Origin: Hongsoonwoonella zoysiae
Lineage (GTDB): Bacteria; Pseudomonadota; Alphaproteobacteria; Rhizobiales; Stappiaceae
Length of the DNA stretch: 64,000 bases
Direction: 5' to 3'
NCBI RefSeq assembly: GCF_013266695.1
Contig: NZ_JABRXF010000002.1
Location: 310,001 to 374,000 of the forward strand
In this document: piece after piece, positions 44,771-53,619 of the stretch
Layout of the letters: the number at the start of each line of letters is the position of its first letter
Numbering within the stretch: position 1 is the stretch's first letter
Program-made: the position numbers and the translations under genes
Notes under the pieces: generated by a model
What the model was told of the DNA's origin: nothing
Databases searched by the model: none
Seen by the model: only the letters and a program-made list of their open reading frames with translations

Positions 44771-45721
44771 TTATGCTTGCGCGCGCCGCCTTGATTCACG
44801 CCCGCCCCGGCGCCGCCCGGCGCCTGCATCGGTTGCCCCCGGCGCTCCGGCGGAAGCCGCCGCCCCATGATCGCGATAGGTCATGATCCAGTTGGTGCAG
44901 TTCGGGTCCGTGCCGTTCAGCACGTTCGCTGCGTGGACCATCTCCATTTCCTGCGGGCGGCAGGGATTCATGATGGCGCTGGTCATGCCGGAGGCGATCA
45001 CCATCGGGATGAAGGCAGCGTTGATGCCATGGCGATGCGGCAGGCCGAAGGAAATGTTCGACAGGCCGCAGGTGGTGTTGACCTTCAGTTCCTCGCGCAA
45101 GCGGCGAAGCAGGCGGAAGACCTGTTGGCCGGCGGTGCCCATCGCACCGATCGGCATGACCAGCGGATCGACCACGATATCATGCGCGGGGATGCCGTAG
45201 TCAGCGGCACGCTGGACGATCTTTTTCGCCACCTCGAAACGCACGTCCGGGTCTTCGGAAATGCCTGTCTCGTCGTTTGAAATCGCAACGACGGGTACAT
45301 TGTATTTCTTGATAAGCGGCAGGATCGCCTCGAGCTTTTCTTCCTCGCCCGTCACGGAATTGACAAGCGGGCGACCCTTGGCGACCTTGAGACCCGCTTC
45401 GATCGCCGCCGTCACCGAACTGTCGATCGACAGGGGCACGTCGACGAGATCCTGCACGATCTCGAGCGTCTTGACGAGAAGCGGCGGCTCCGTCTCGTTA
45501 GGATTGACCGCCGTCACGCCCGCGTTGACGTCGAGCATGGTTGCGCCGGCGGCAACCTGTTCGAGAGCGTCCTTGACCACCGTCTCGAAATTGCCCTCGG
45601 CCATTTCAGCAGCAAGCTTCTTGCGGCCGGTCGGGTTTATGCGCTCGCCGATCACGCAGAACGGCTGGTCGAAGCCGATTGCGATTTCCTTCTTGGCGGA
45701 CGCGACGATGGTACGGGTCAT
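44771..45721 (-). CDS. Methyltetrahydrofolate:corrinoid methyltransferase (MtgA/MtvA-like)
   Basis: 316 residues. The pterin-binding barrel is clear: FCVIGERINPTGRKKLAAEM, MLDVNAGV, SIDSSVTAAIEAGL and NVPVVAISNDE. The enzyme moves the methyl group between corrinoid protein and tetrahydrofolate, here probably making 5-methyl-THF from betaine methyl groups. Its start overlaps the MetF-like stop by 4 bases. The last 40 residues are Gly/Ala-rich and end with an Arg-rich tail (RRRGGRESRRRAQA), beyond the normal domain end near residue 280. Confidence 0.9.
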   Translation of the reverse strand: MTRTIVASAKKEIAIGFDQPFCVIGERINPTGRKKLAAEMAEGNFETVVKDALEQVAAGATMLDVNAGVTAVNPNETEPPLLVKTLEIVQDLVDVPLSIDSSVTAAIEAGLKVAKGRPLVNSVTGEEEKLEAILPLIKKYNVPVVAISNDETGISEDPDVRFEVAKKIVQRAADYGIPAHDIVVDPLVMPIGAMGTAGQQVFRLLRRLREELKVNTTCGLSNISFGLPHRHGINAAFIPMVIASGMTSAIMNPCRPQEMEMVHAANVLNGTDPNCTNWIMTYRDHGAAASAGAPGATDAGAGRRRGGRESRRRAQA

Positions 45722-46614
45722 TGAGCTACCTCGTAGGCCTTGGGTAGAGGGGCGTGGGTCTGAAAGGACCAGCTACCGCGCGACACCAGCCATTCGGACG
45801 TCTTCTGGATGCCGCCGAAGGGGTAGACGTGGATCTGCTCCAGTTGAGTGTCGGGGCGTGCTTCGATGCGCGCTTCCAGCGGGCGAACCATCGTTTCCGG
45901 ATCGTAGCCCGACAGCATGGAGACGACGGCGCCGCCGCGCTTTTTCAGGAAGTCGATGGAATTGCCGATGCCGGCGAAAGCGGCATATTTCATTAGCGTC
46001 GTCAGTTTGGCGGGACCGGCCACGCCGACATGCACCGGGAACTTGTTGCCCCAGGCCTGGAGCTCGTCGAGCCAGACGCTGACGGCATGCGGATCGAAGC
46101 CGAACTGCGTGACGATGTGGAAATGCGCATCGCTTTCCGCGGCAAGTTCGTGCTTGCGGGCAAGGAATGCGCGGATCGTGTCGCGCGGGATCGCAGGCGC
46201 GCCTTCCGGATGGCCGGCAACGCCGATGCTTTCGATGCCAAGCTCGTCGAAAAGCCCGGTCTCGATCAACGCGACGGAGGAGGTGAGGGGGCCGCTCTTT
46301 TCCGCTTCGCCCGCGATCGTCAGCACCTCGCGCACGCCGGCCTCGCCAACGAGACGGCGAATGCGGCGGTCGAAAGCCTGAACGCTCGGATAACGGCGCG
46401 CGGCCATATGCGGCACGGGCACGAGACCAGCTTCATGAACCCGCCGTGCAGCAAGCACGATATCGTCCTCACTCGCGTTGCCGAGGTCGGTGATATAGGC
46501 TCGCGTCAACTTCGGCAGAAAACCCAGGTTTTCCGGCTTTTCCAGAACCTGGCGCGGGGAGACTTCCGTGGAAGCCGCGATAAGCCCCTGGGCGTTGAGG
46601 CGGGTGTCAGGCAT
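45718..46614 (-). CDS. Methylenetetrahydrofolate reductase-like protein (MetF family, divergent)
   Basis: 298 residues, the size of bacterial MetF. FAD/folate barrel features include ASTEVSPRQV (with the conserved Glu), ITDLGNASEDD, PVPHMAARRYPS, GVAGHPEGAP and HFHIVTQFGFD. It is more divergent than housekeeping MetF and sits in the corrinoid cluster, so it likely oxidises 5-methyl-THF to 5,10-methylene-THF in catabolism. It overlaps the methyltransferase gene by 4 bases and the upstream small gene by 8 bases, indicating one tight operon. Confidence 0.85.
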   Translation of the reverse strand: MPDTRLNAQGLIAASTEVSPRQVLEKPENLGFLPKLTRAYITDLGNASEDDIVLAARRVHEAGLVPVPHMAARRYPSVQAFDRRIRRLVGEAGVREVLTIAGEAEKSGPLTSSVALIETGLFDELGIESIGVAGHPEGAPAIPRDTIRAFLARKHELAAESDAHFHIVTQFGFDPHAVSVWLDELQAWGNKFPVHVGVAGPAKLTTLMKYAAFAGIGNSIDFLKKRGGAVVSMLSGYDPETMVRPLEARIEARPDTQLEQIHVYPFGGIQKTSEWLVSRGSWSFQTHAPLPKAYEVAQ

Positions 46615-46909
46615 GTTCGAACCCTCCGTTTTCGACGAGCGTCTTCAAACGCTCGGTCGGGAACGCGGCTTCAAGCTCTGCCAGGGCCGCGTCGGCTTCC
46701 ATCTCAAGATCGTCGCTTACGGAATGAGGCTCGCCGCGCCGCCACTCGGCAAGATAGGCGTCGGTATCCCGCGCACCCACCTTCATCGCGCAGCGATCTA
46801 TCGCCTGGATGAAACGCTCCGGCAGTTCGCGGCGTGCGGACTTGCGGCCCGCCTTCACCAGAACCTGTGCCGGGATGTCCCGCCAAAAGACGACGATTCT
46901 GTCTGCCAT
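46607..46909 (-). CDS. Small conserved protein of the so-called virulence factor family
   Basis: 100 residues from ATG at 46909 (MADRIVVFWRDIPAQVLVKAGR), preceded by GGAG; a longer GTG start at 46969 is less likely. The opening matches a small family labelled virulence factor in databases, though no virulence role is shown here. The rest contains RRELPERFIQAIDRCAMKVGA and an acidic middle. It overlaps the MetF-like gene. Co-location with corrinoid methyl-transfer genes suggests an accessory role, for example in complex assembly or folate binding. Function unknown. Confidence 0.75.
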   Translation of the reverse strand: MADRIVVFWRDIPAQVLVKAGRKSARRELPERFIQAIDRCAMKVGARDTDAYLAEWRRGEPHSVSDDLEMEADAALAELEAAFPTERLKTLVENGGFEHA

Positions 46910-47109
46910 TCCTTCGCTCCGAATTGTCGGGCCATCATGCCTGCGCATGCATTTCGGGTCGGCCTTCACACGACATCCGCAATCGAAAAAGCGACGTCGT
47001 GATTTCGGCTTTTACTCAAGACCCTAGTATTTCCGTGCAGAAAGTCTGGCATGGCGCCTGCGCGCCAAGTCGTATATGCGATATTTTGGAGAAATAGCCG
47101 TCTGCGGCG

Positions 47110-47754
47110 TCAGGATCGGCGCAGGAATTCGTCGAGCAGGCCGTAGCCCGTGAAACGCTTTTCGAAGCGAAGGCCGAGACGGAGGGCGGCCTGGCGGGCG
47201 CGCTCTTCCAATTCGGCATCCTCGGTCTGAGCAATGTAAAGCAGGCGTGTGTAATGCTCGAAATACAGGTCTCGAAGTTCCGGATTGGAATCGAGCCCGA
47301 GCGGGCGGATCACCAGTGTTTCGAAATGACGGGCAAGGAAATCCGTTAGATAAAAGGTGCCAAGCTCACGTTCCGCCTCTTCGTCGAAAGCTTCAAGGCC
47401 AGTGAAAAACGCGTAGCAATGCGCGCCGGCGATCCGCTCGACGCCTTCTTCCTCGATCAGGCGATCGATCTCGCCGCCCGTTCCGCAATCGCCATAGCCG
47501 ATGAGGATCTTGCCATAACTTTGCTTGGCGGTGCGGATCGCGTTGCGCAAGGCGGAGGGAATTTTCTGCGGCCGGTTGTGCAATTGGGCCGGAAGGCACT
47601 GAAGATCGACATGCTTCAGGCCGTTCTGTTCGATTATCGCAAGCACTTCGCGCGCTAGTGCGCCACAGGCGATAATGAGCACGCGCGTGGCCGCATCGCC
47701 GACGATCGGGGCATCGCCGCCCGACATCGATGCGGTCCACGCTTCGGCCGTCAT
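47110..47754 (-). CDS. DUF1638 family protein
   Basis: 214 residues. DUF1638 features are strong: LIIACGALAREVLAII near residue 26, LQCLPAQLHNRPQKIP, ILIGYGDCGTGGEID and GAHCYAFFTGLEAF. Several Cys and His residues fall in these conserved blocks, which looks like a metal, heme or corrinoid site. The gene sits 4 bases after the corrinoid-protein gene. From memory DUF1638 genes often accompany MttB-type systems. The reaction is unknown. Confidence 0.82.
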   Translation of the reverse strand: MTAEAWTASMSGGDAPIVGDAATRVLIIACGALAREVLAIIEQNGLKHVDLQCLPAQLHNRPQKIPSALRNAIRTAKQSYGKILIGYGDCGTGGEIDRLIEEEGVERIAGAHCYAFFTGLEAFDEEAERELGTFYLTDFLARHFETLVIRPLGLDSNPELRDLYFEHYTRLLYIAQTEDAELEERARQAALRLGLRFEKRFTGYGLLDEFLRRS

Positions 47755-47758
47755 CCCG

Positions 47759-48460
47759 TCAGGCTCCCCTGGCCAGTTGGTTGTGCTTGCGCATCATCAG
47801 GTCCTTGGCGATTTCCACCGTGACTGCGGCGTCGCGGCAATAGGCGTCAGCACCGATCGCCTTGCCGAACTCCTCGTTGAGCGGCGCACCGCCGACGAGA
47901 ACGACGTAATCGTCACGTATTCCTTTCTCGATCAATGTGTCGATGACCACCTTCATATAGGGCATGGTGGTGGTCAGCAGGGCAGACATGCCGAGGATGT
48001 CGGGTTGGTGCTCCTCGATTGCCGCCAGGTAGTTTTCGACCGGGTTGTTGATGCCGATGTCGATTACCTCAAAGCCGGCGCCTTCCATCATCATGGAAAC
48101 GAGGTTCTTGCCGATGTCGTGAATGTCGCCCTTGACCGTGCCGATCACCATCTTGCCGACCTTGGGCGCGCCGGTTTCGGCCAGAAGCGGACGAAGCAGC
48201 CCCATTCCCGCCTTCATGGCATTGGCGGACAGAAGTACCTCCGGCACGAAGAGAATGCCATCGCGAAAATCTATGCCGACGATACGCATGCCTTCAACGA
48301 GAGCATCGGTGAGAATCCTGTAGGGCGTCCAGCCGCGCTCAAGCAGGATTTCGACGCCTTCGACGATTTCGTCCTTTAGGCCGTCGTAAAGGTCGTCATG
48401 CATCTGCTCGACAAGTTCTTCGTCGGAGAGGGACCGGAGATCGAGTTCTTCGTCGGACAT
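47759..48460 (-). CDS. Corrinoid (B12-binding) methyl-carrier protein, MtgC/MttC-like
   Basis: 233 residues. An N-terminal helical cap domain (about 10-95) is followed by the Rossmann B12 domain with GDIHDIGKN (Asp112, His114, Gly117), SALLTTTM and VGGAPLNEEF. His114 should be the lower axial cobalt ligand. It carries the methyl group from the MttB-like enzyme to the methyl-THF methyltransferase. The first 34 residues hold 14 acidic and only 2 basic residues, an unusual bias opposite to the Arg-rich tails of its likely partners. It begins the operon 47.8 to 42.7 kb. Confidence 0.92.
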   Translation of the reverse strand: MSDEELDLRSLSDEELVEQMHDDLYDGLKDEIVEGVEILLERGWTPYRILTDALVEGMRIVGIDFRDGILFVPEVLLSANAMKAGMGLLRPLLAETGAPKVGKMVIGTVKGDIHDIGKNLVSMMMEGAGFEVIDIGINNPVENYLAAIEEHQPDILGMSALLTTTMPYMKVVIDTLIEKGIRDDYVVLVGGAPLNEEFGKAIGADAYCRDAAVTVEIAKDLMMRKHNQLARGA

Positions 48461-48772
48461 TAATCACTCCATGCACGCCAAAAGGCTTGCTCTCCACCAC
48501 TTCACGGCGGGGGCAAGTCCGGCCGCTTGACAGCATCCCGGCTTCTTGGCGAGGGCCATCGAGATGGCCTCTCAGCGAAGAATCCGGTTTTCTACCTAAT
48601 ACTTTGAAGTCAGCCGCCCATCCGTAATATCTTCAAAGCGACATGCCAGGTCGCCACAGCGACAGCCTTGGCATTCCCAGGCAAAAAACCGTCGATATGT
48701 ATCGTAACGTAAATACGTCAATTAATCCCCCGCCCGCATGACGGGCGGGAGATTTCCGAAACGAGTCCGCCT
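48461..48772 (-). promoter_or_regulatory. Structured leader region upstream of the corrinoid-protein operon
   Basis: 312 bases between fhs and the corrinoid gene. Three foldable elements are visible: an extended imperfect 50-base hairpin at 48538-48587 whose tip is GGCCATC/GATGGCC, an inverted repeat CTTTGAAG/CTTCAAAG at 48602-48638, and a hairpin at 48643-48674 (ATGCCA, GTCGC, loop, GCGAC, TGGCAT). On the minus strand they would lie in the 5' leader of the operon if the promoter is near 48700. I cannot match it to a known riboswitch class. Confidence 0.45.
48729..48753 (-). terminator. Hairpin after formate-THF ligase gene, probable terminator
   Basis: CCCGCCCG and CGGGCGGG form an 8-bp stem with a 5-base loop about 20 bases past the fhs stop on the minus strand, followed by GGATTAATT. 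The T-run is poor, so termination may be incomplete. Confidence 0.6.
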
Positions 48773-50443
48773 TCAGAACAGGCCTTCGATCTGGCCGGCC
48801 TCATCCAGGCGGATGTGATTGGCCGAAGGTACTTTCGGAAGGCCTGGCATCGTCATGATCTCACCGCAGATGACGACGATGAAGCCAGCCCCTGCCGACA
48901 GCCTAACTTCGCGGATCGGCACGATGTGGCCTGTCGGCGCGCCGCGCAGATTCGGATCGGTGGAGAAGGAATACTGCGTCTTGGCCATGCAGATCGGCAG
49001 GTTGCCGAAGCCGTCCTCCGTCCATTTCTTCAACTGGTCGCGAACGGATTTGTCGGCCGCGGCATCGTCCGCGCGGTAGATGCGGCGGCAGATGGTCTGG
49101 ATCTTTTCGAACAGCGGCATGTCGTCCGAATAAAGCGGACCGAACTGGGCGCCGCCGTTTTCGACCAGTTGAACGACCTTTGCCGCCAGTTCCTCGGTGC
49201 CGGCGGAGCCGTCGGCCCAGTGGCGGCACAAAACCGCTTCCACGCCGTGTTCAGACGCATAGGCCTTCACCGCCGCAATCTCGGCTTCGCTATCGCCGCT
49301 GAAATGGTTGATCGCCACAACGACCGGCACGCCGAACTGCTTCACGTTGTCAATATGGCGGCCGAGGTTCGCACACCCCTGCTTGACGGCCGTCACGCTT
49401 TCCGCGCCAAGATCGTCCTTCTTCACCCCGCCGTTCATCTTCAGCGCGCGGATCGTAGCCACGATAACGGCAGCGGAAGGCTCCAGCCCGGCCTTGCGGC
49501 ATTTGATGTCGAAGAATTTCTCCGCACCCAGATCCGCGCCGAAACCGGCTTCCGTCACTACGTAATCCGCAAGCTTCAGCGCCGTCTTTGTGGCGATTAC
49601 GGAGTTGCAGCCGTGGGCGATATTGGCAAATGGTCCGCCGTGGATGAAGGCCGGGTTGTTTTCAAGCGTTTGCACCAGGTTCGGCTGCATGGCTTCCTTC
49701 AGAAGCACCGTCATCGCGCCGTCGGCGTTGAGATCGCGCGCCGTCACGGCGGTTTTGTCGCGACGGTAGCCGACAATGATATCGCCGAGGCGGCGCTGCA
49801 GGTCGTCAAGATCATCGGCAAGGCAGAGAATCGCCATGATTTCCGACGCGACCGTGATGTCGAAGCCGGCCTCGCGCGGGAAACCGTTCGCCACGCCGCC
49901 AAGCGAACAGACGATCTGGCGCAGCGCGCGGTCGTTCATATCCATCACGCGGCGCCAGACGACGCGGCGCGGATCGATTTCAAGCGTATTGCCCCAGTAG
50001 ATGTGATTGTCGATAAGGGCCGAAAGCAGGTTGTGCGCCGAGGTGATGGCGTGAAAGTCGCCCGTGAAATGGAGGTTGATGTCCTCCATCGGCACCACCT
50101 GGGCATAGCCGCCGCCTGCTGCGCCGCCTTTCATGCCGAAGCACGGGCCAAGCGAGGGTTCGCGCAGGCAGATCGCCGCTTTCTTGCCGATGCGATTGAG
50201 ACCGTCGCCGAGGCCGACGGTCGTCGTCGTCTTGCCTTCGCCGGCGGGTGTGGGGTTGATGGCGGTGACGAGGATCAGCTTGCCGTCCGGCTTGTCTTTC
50301 AGCGTCTCGATATAATCGGCTCGAACCTTCGCTTTCGTCTTGCCGTAGTTTTCGAGCGCGGAGGGCGGTATGCCCAGTTTCTCGCCAACTTCGTTAATGG
50401 GCTGCATCGATGCGGCCCTTGCAATTTCAATGTCGCTCGCCAT
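48773..50443 (-). CDS. fhs: Formate--tetrahydrofolate ligase
   Basis: 556 residues, full length. The ATP loop is [20 protein letters not shown], followed by [23 protein letters not shown] in two parts, and the C-terminal [21 protein letters not shown]. The enzyme interconverts formate plus THF plus ATP and 10-formyl-THF. In a demethylating catabolic cluster it may run toward formate with ATP gain, as the end of folate-linked oxidation, or supply formyl-THF. FolD is not in the window. Confidence 0.96.
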   Translation of the reverse strand: MASDIEIARAASMQPINEVGEKLGIPPSALENYGKTKAKVRADYIETLKDKPDGKLILVTAINPTPAGEGKTTTTVGLGDGLNRIGKKAAICLREPSLGPCFGMKGGAAGGGYAQVVPMEDINLHFTGDFHAITSAHNLLSALIDNHIYWGNTLEIDPRRVVWRRVMDMNDRALRQIVCSLGGVANGFPREAGFDITVASEIMAILCLADDLDDLQRRLGDIIVGYRRDKTAVTARDLNADGAMTVLLKEAMQPNLVQTLENNPAFIHGGPFANIAHGCNSVIATKTALKLADYVVTEAGFGADLGAEKFFDIKCRKAGLEPSAAVIVATIRALKMNGGVKKDDLGAESVTAVKQGCANLGRHIDNVKQFGVPVVVAINHFSGDSEAEIAAVKAYASEHGVEAVLCRHWADGSAGTEELAAKVVQLVENGGAQFGPLYSDDMPLFEKIQTICRRIYRADDAAADKSVRDQLKKWTEDGFGNLPICMAKTQYSFSTDPNLRGAPTGHIVPIREVRLSAGAGFIVVICGEIMTMPGLPKVPSANHIRLDEAGQIEGLF

Positions 50444-50619
50444 TGCCTGTCTCTCCCGAAAAACGTATCGCAGAGGCCCGAATTGCAGCCGGATGAACTC
50501 TGCCGCCGATTTGTTTGGGAGGCTAGGGGAGGGATTGCAAGCGGACTGTTGAGAATCCGACGTCTGCTGCTACGCATTCGACCCATGCGGGAAGCTTTGG
50601 GAAAAGGGCCGTGAAAAAT

Positions 50620-50651
50620 GAAAAAGACGCGGTGATTTCCGCGCCTTTTTC
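50620..50651 (-). terminator. Intrinsic terminator of the GlxA-type regulator gene
   Basis: On the minus strand AAAAAGGCGCGG, a 6-base loop, CCGCGTCTTTTT forms a stem with flanking A-run and T-run, 27 bases after the regulator stop. The symmetry of A and T runs means it could also act for plus-strand transcripts. Confidence 0.82.
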
Positions 50652-50678
50652 ATTGGAATGTGAAAATGCGGCAGCCGG

Positions 50679-51758
50679 TCAGCGGGAGGCGGCGCGCGCG
50701 GTCGTGTTCGAATTGCGCCGGCTTCCCTGCGCCCAGAAGTAGTTCTGTCGCTCCTCGGTCGGCGTGCAGCCATACCGCTCCCGATAACATTTCGTGAAAT
50801 GCGAGGTGGACGCGAATCCGCAGGCGATCGCCACGTCGAGCACGGCGCGATTGGTCCGCCGGAGGAGATCGCGCGCGGTCTCTAGCCGGAGTTTCAGGTA
50901 ATATTGACCGGGCGTGCAGTCGAAATGACGGCGGAACAGTCGCTCAAGCTGTCGCGGGCTCAGGTTCACCGTCATGGCAAGCTGCTGGCAGGAAAGCGGA
51001 TCCTCGATGTGCAGGTCCATGATGCGGATCGCGTCGAGAATCTTGGTGTTGGAGATGCCCGTTCGCGTTTCGAGGTCGTGACGCTGTGCCGATTCGCCGG
51101 AGCGGATGTTGTGGTATAGCGCCATCTCGGCGATCTCATGCGCGAGATAGGCACCATGCTGTATCGCGATCACGCGCAGCATCATGTCGAGTGCGGCCAT
51201 GCCGCCGGCGCATGTAATGCAGTTGCGGTCGATCGCGAAGATATCGGCGGAAACTTCCACATCCGGGAATTCCTCCCGGAAGGAGCGGAGATTTTCCCAA
51301 TGGATCGTGCAGCGCCTGCCTTCGAGAAGGTTGTAGCGCGCAAGCACGTAGGAGGCGGTGCAGACCGCGCCGTAGGTGCGGCCACGCGCATTCAGCCGCC
51401 GGAGACGGATGCCAAGCTCCCGACTGAGGGGGATGCGCTCGACATCGACGCCCGCGCAAAGCAGCGTAATATCCGCGTCATCGAGCTCTTCGATCGAACC
51501 GTCGACGGAAACCCGGCAGCCATTGCTGGCCGAGACTTCGCTGCCCGCGATCGAATAGGTCTTCCACTCGTAGAAATCATCGCCGATCAGCCGATTGGCA
51601 AGGCGAAGAGGTTCGATAATCGACGAAAAGGCGATCATCGAGAAATTGTCGAGAAGAACCAGAGCGATACGCTGCCGCTCGGATGTCCGCACACTGCCAG
51701 CCATATTCCGCACCCGCATTTCGAAACGCCGGAAGGTCTTATTTTTATTATTCATCAA
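50679..51758 (-). CDS. GlxA/AraC family transcriptional regulator (GbdR/CdhR-like)
   Basis: 359 residues. The N-terminal DJ-1/PfpI-like domain (about 30-200) has IALVLLDNFSMIAFSSIIEPLRLANR and CAGVDVER, then GAVCTASYVLARYNLLEGRRCTIHWEN over two segments. The C-terminal AraC domain (about 255-345) has two helix-turn-helix motifs (SCQQLAMTVNLSPRQLERLFRRHF; VLDVAIACGFASTSHFTKCYRERYG). GbdR-type members activate glycine betaine and dimethylglycine catabolism. Position upstream of fhs makes it the best candidate controller of the island. The exact start could be up to 18 residues downstream. Confidence 0.9.
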   Translation of the reverse strand: MMNNKNKTFRRFEMRVRNMAGSVRTSERQRIALVLLDNFSMIAFSSIIEPLRLANRLIGDDFYEWKTYSIAGSEVSASNGCRVSVDGSIEELDDADITLLCAGVDVERIPLSRELGIRLRRLNARGRTYGAVCTASYVLARYNLLEGRRCTIHWENLRSFREEFPDVEVSADIFAIDRNCITCAGGMAALDMMLRVIAIQHGAYLAHEIAEMALYHNIRSGESAQRHDLETRTGISNTKILDAIRIMDLHIEDPLSCQQLAMTVNLSPRQLERLFRRHFDCTPGQYYLKLRLETARDLLRRTNRAVLDVAIACGFASTSHFTKCYRERYGCTPTEERQNYFWAQGSRRNSNTTARAASR

Positions 51759-52334
51759 TGCGGGCTATACAGCCATTTGTCAAATAAAAATCAGAGTTTT
51801 GCAAGTTGCCATACTTATAACTCAATTTCAACAACTCGAAAAATGAAGAAAAAAATTGGTAAGTGTTTGTATTCTTCGTGAAGGAGCCAGTCGAACCTCA
51901 CACGGTTAGGGAAATCGCGCGTTCGACAGGGCGCGCGCATTAAATCCGTCTTTTTCTTCGCAAAGAATTGCTCGCCGGAGCGGTCAATTTGAGCTTTTAA
52001 GGTATAATTCGAAATTTCTCGGACGTTGTTCGAATTCTTTTTAAGATATACATCTATATTCATCAAGAAAGAGGGAATTGTTTCGCGCAAATTGTGCTAT
52101 CGGGGCAATCACGAAGGCATGAACACGCCAATCGGTATGGCATCACCGTGCGTCGCCGGTGGTTCAAGCGGAAAAGCGGCGCGCCTTTCTTTCCCACAGC
52201 AGGTCTAGCCGGAAGAATCGGATGATTTTAAATGTAGATCCTTATGTGGCGGGCACGGGGCCTTGCCGCATCTGGCGGAGGATGCCTGCCTGTATATTGG
52301 GCGGAGCTGCATGCAGCTCGTATCCGGTCGGGTT
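51759..52334. other. Intergenic region of low GC, no gene recognised
   Basis: About 575 bases with several AT-rich runs (notably 51740-51870 and 51950-52070). Short frames exist on both strands but show no family features. It should hold the promoter of the GlxA-type regulator near 51760-51850. The base composition differs from the flanking one-carbon genes and marks the edge of the sulfotransferase patch. Confidence 0.5.
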
Positions 52335-53015
52335 TCAGTTCGAAAAAGACTTTATATAACGGGGCTTCAATACGGCATCGGGATAGAGCCGCGCGCAGAT
52401 TCGACCGTAAAGCGGCTGCACGAACCCGTTGAACCGGCGCTTGAACGCATCGGAGGAAGATTCCTCGCGCGTACCGCTGACATTCGCCTTCGGATAGACC
52501 CTGCGCGCCGGTTCAATGCCAATGAAGTCGCAAAGGGCATCAAGATCGAGAGTGGACCCCGTCCGCATGATCATGAAATTGGCCGGCGTTTTTTTCTCGA
52601 AGAAATCGGCGACGGAACCGTTGTGTCGACTATAGAAATCCAAGTAGGCGGCTTCGAAACCATGCGGGAAATGCGTTCCGAAGAAGCGTTTCTGCTTGTG
52701 TTTCAAAGGGTGGGCGTAGGTGTTGTGGCGAAGCATGCTCGCGTACCAGGTTTCGGCGTCCTTCCTGGTGGTCAGGATGTATTTTGCGTCCGAACCGTAG
52801 CGTTCAAACAGGGCTTCATAGGCGAAAGGCGTCGGAACGTCGCAATGGTATTCGCCCTGATCGTAAAACCGGGCCATCTCGTCAAGCCGCCAGTCATAAT
52901 AGTATTTGCTCAGGGTATGGCTCTTTCCGAAAGCGTCGAACCCGTTTTCGAACATAAACGCCAGAAGGCTCGATAGGCCCGTCTTCGGGAGCCCGACACA
53001 AAAGATCTTCGTCAT
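52335..53015 (-). CDS. Sulfotransferase-like protein
   Basis: 226 residues. It opens MTKIFCVGLPKTGLSSLLAF, the 5'-phosphosulfate binding loop form typical of small Sulfotransfer_4-type proteins, followed by YILTTRKDAETWYASML, the likely 3'-phosphate binding segment, and ALCDFIGIEP near the C-terminus. It would transfer sulfate from PAPS to a carbohydrate or other acceptor, but the acceptor is unknown. Codon use is less GC-biased than neighbours, and it belongs to a patch with another sulfotransferase-like gene and a glycosyltransferase-like gene around tRNA-Val. Confidence 0.78.
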   Translation of the reverse strand: MTKIFCVGLPKTGLSSLLAFMFENGFDAFGKSHTLSKYYYDWRLDEMARFYDQGEYHCDVPTPFAYEALFERYGSDAKYILTTRKDAETWYASMLRHNTYAHPLKHKQKRFFGTHFPHGFEAAYLDFYSRHNGSVADFFEKKTPANFMIMRTGSTLDLDALCDFIGIEPARRVYPKANVSGTREESSSDAFKRRFNGFVQPLYGRICARLYPDAVLKPRYIKSFSN

Positions 53016-53314
53016 GTCACAGGATGTCCGTCCGCGCTGAATTCATGCGTGCCTATACACTCATATGCCGCTCGAAGAACTTCAGGGCAAGCGGTTTGGG
53101 GATAAAGCAGGGGTAAAAAGCGAATTATCCGGCTGACCGCCCTAGCTGTCACGCACGGCTTCGATCCCGAGCGGGCAGCAAAACCTTTCGCGAGACCGGC
53201 GGCTCTGGGCGGGAGTGTGCGAGCGCAAAAGCCGACAAATTCCGGTGAATCGGAAGAGCGCACGCAAAATCACTATCCGGCTGCTGCAGGTTATCGAGTT
53301 CCAAGGGTGGGGGA

Positions 53315-53389
53315 TGGTGGGCGATACTGGGATTGAACCAGTGACCTTTCCGGTGTGAACGGAACGCTCTCCCGCTGAGCTAATCGCCC
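53315..53389 (-). tRNA. tRNA-Val (anticodon CAC)
   Basis: The minus strand folds as a full tRNA: acceptor stem GGGCGAT/ATCGCCC, D arm TAGCTCAGCGGGAGAGC, anticodon stem TTCCG/CGGAA with loop TTCACAC (anticodon CAC, reading GUG), T arm with GGTTCAATCC, and an encoded CCA end. All stems pair. Confidence 0.95.
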
Positions 53390-53619
53390 GTCAGCATTCG
53401 AGTTGTCGCGGTTATCTATTATAGGTCAGTCGGTTAGGCAACAGGTAATTGAGAAATTCGGGTGTCATTGGGAACGCGGCTTCATACATCGTTGGTAACT
53501 CTGTATATTTTTCACCCACGCCCGGGGTGGAAAACCCGCCTTGCGGTGTCTTGTTACTCTCCGGCGCTCTTTGGCGATGCTTTCGTCGTGGCGTCAAAAA
53601 TAGACTGGGTGAGGCGGCC

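Noticed and set aside
48461-48772. Cobalamin riboswitch
   Set aside because: The context is tempting, but I could not find the conserved B12 box or the expected core order by eye; kept only as an unknown structured leader.
51815-52090. Small minus-strand frame of 91 codons
   Set aside because: No ribosome site, no family features, composition of AT-rich non-coding DNA.
53315-53389. tRNA-Val as an integration site with a duplicated attachment end
   Set aside because: No second copy of the tRNA 3' end and no integrase gene were seen in the window.
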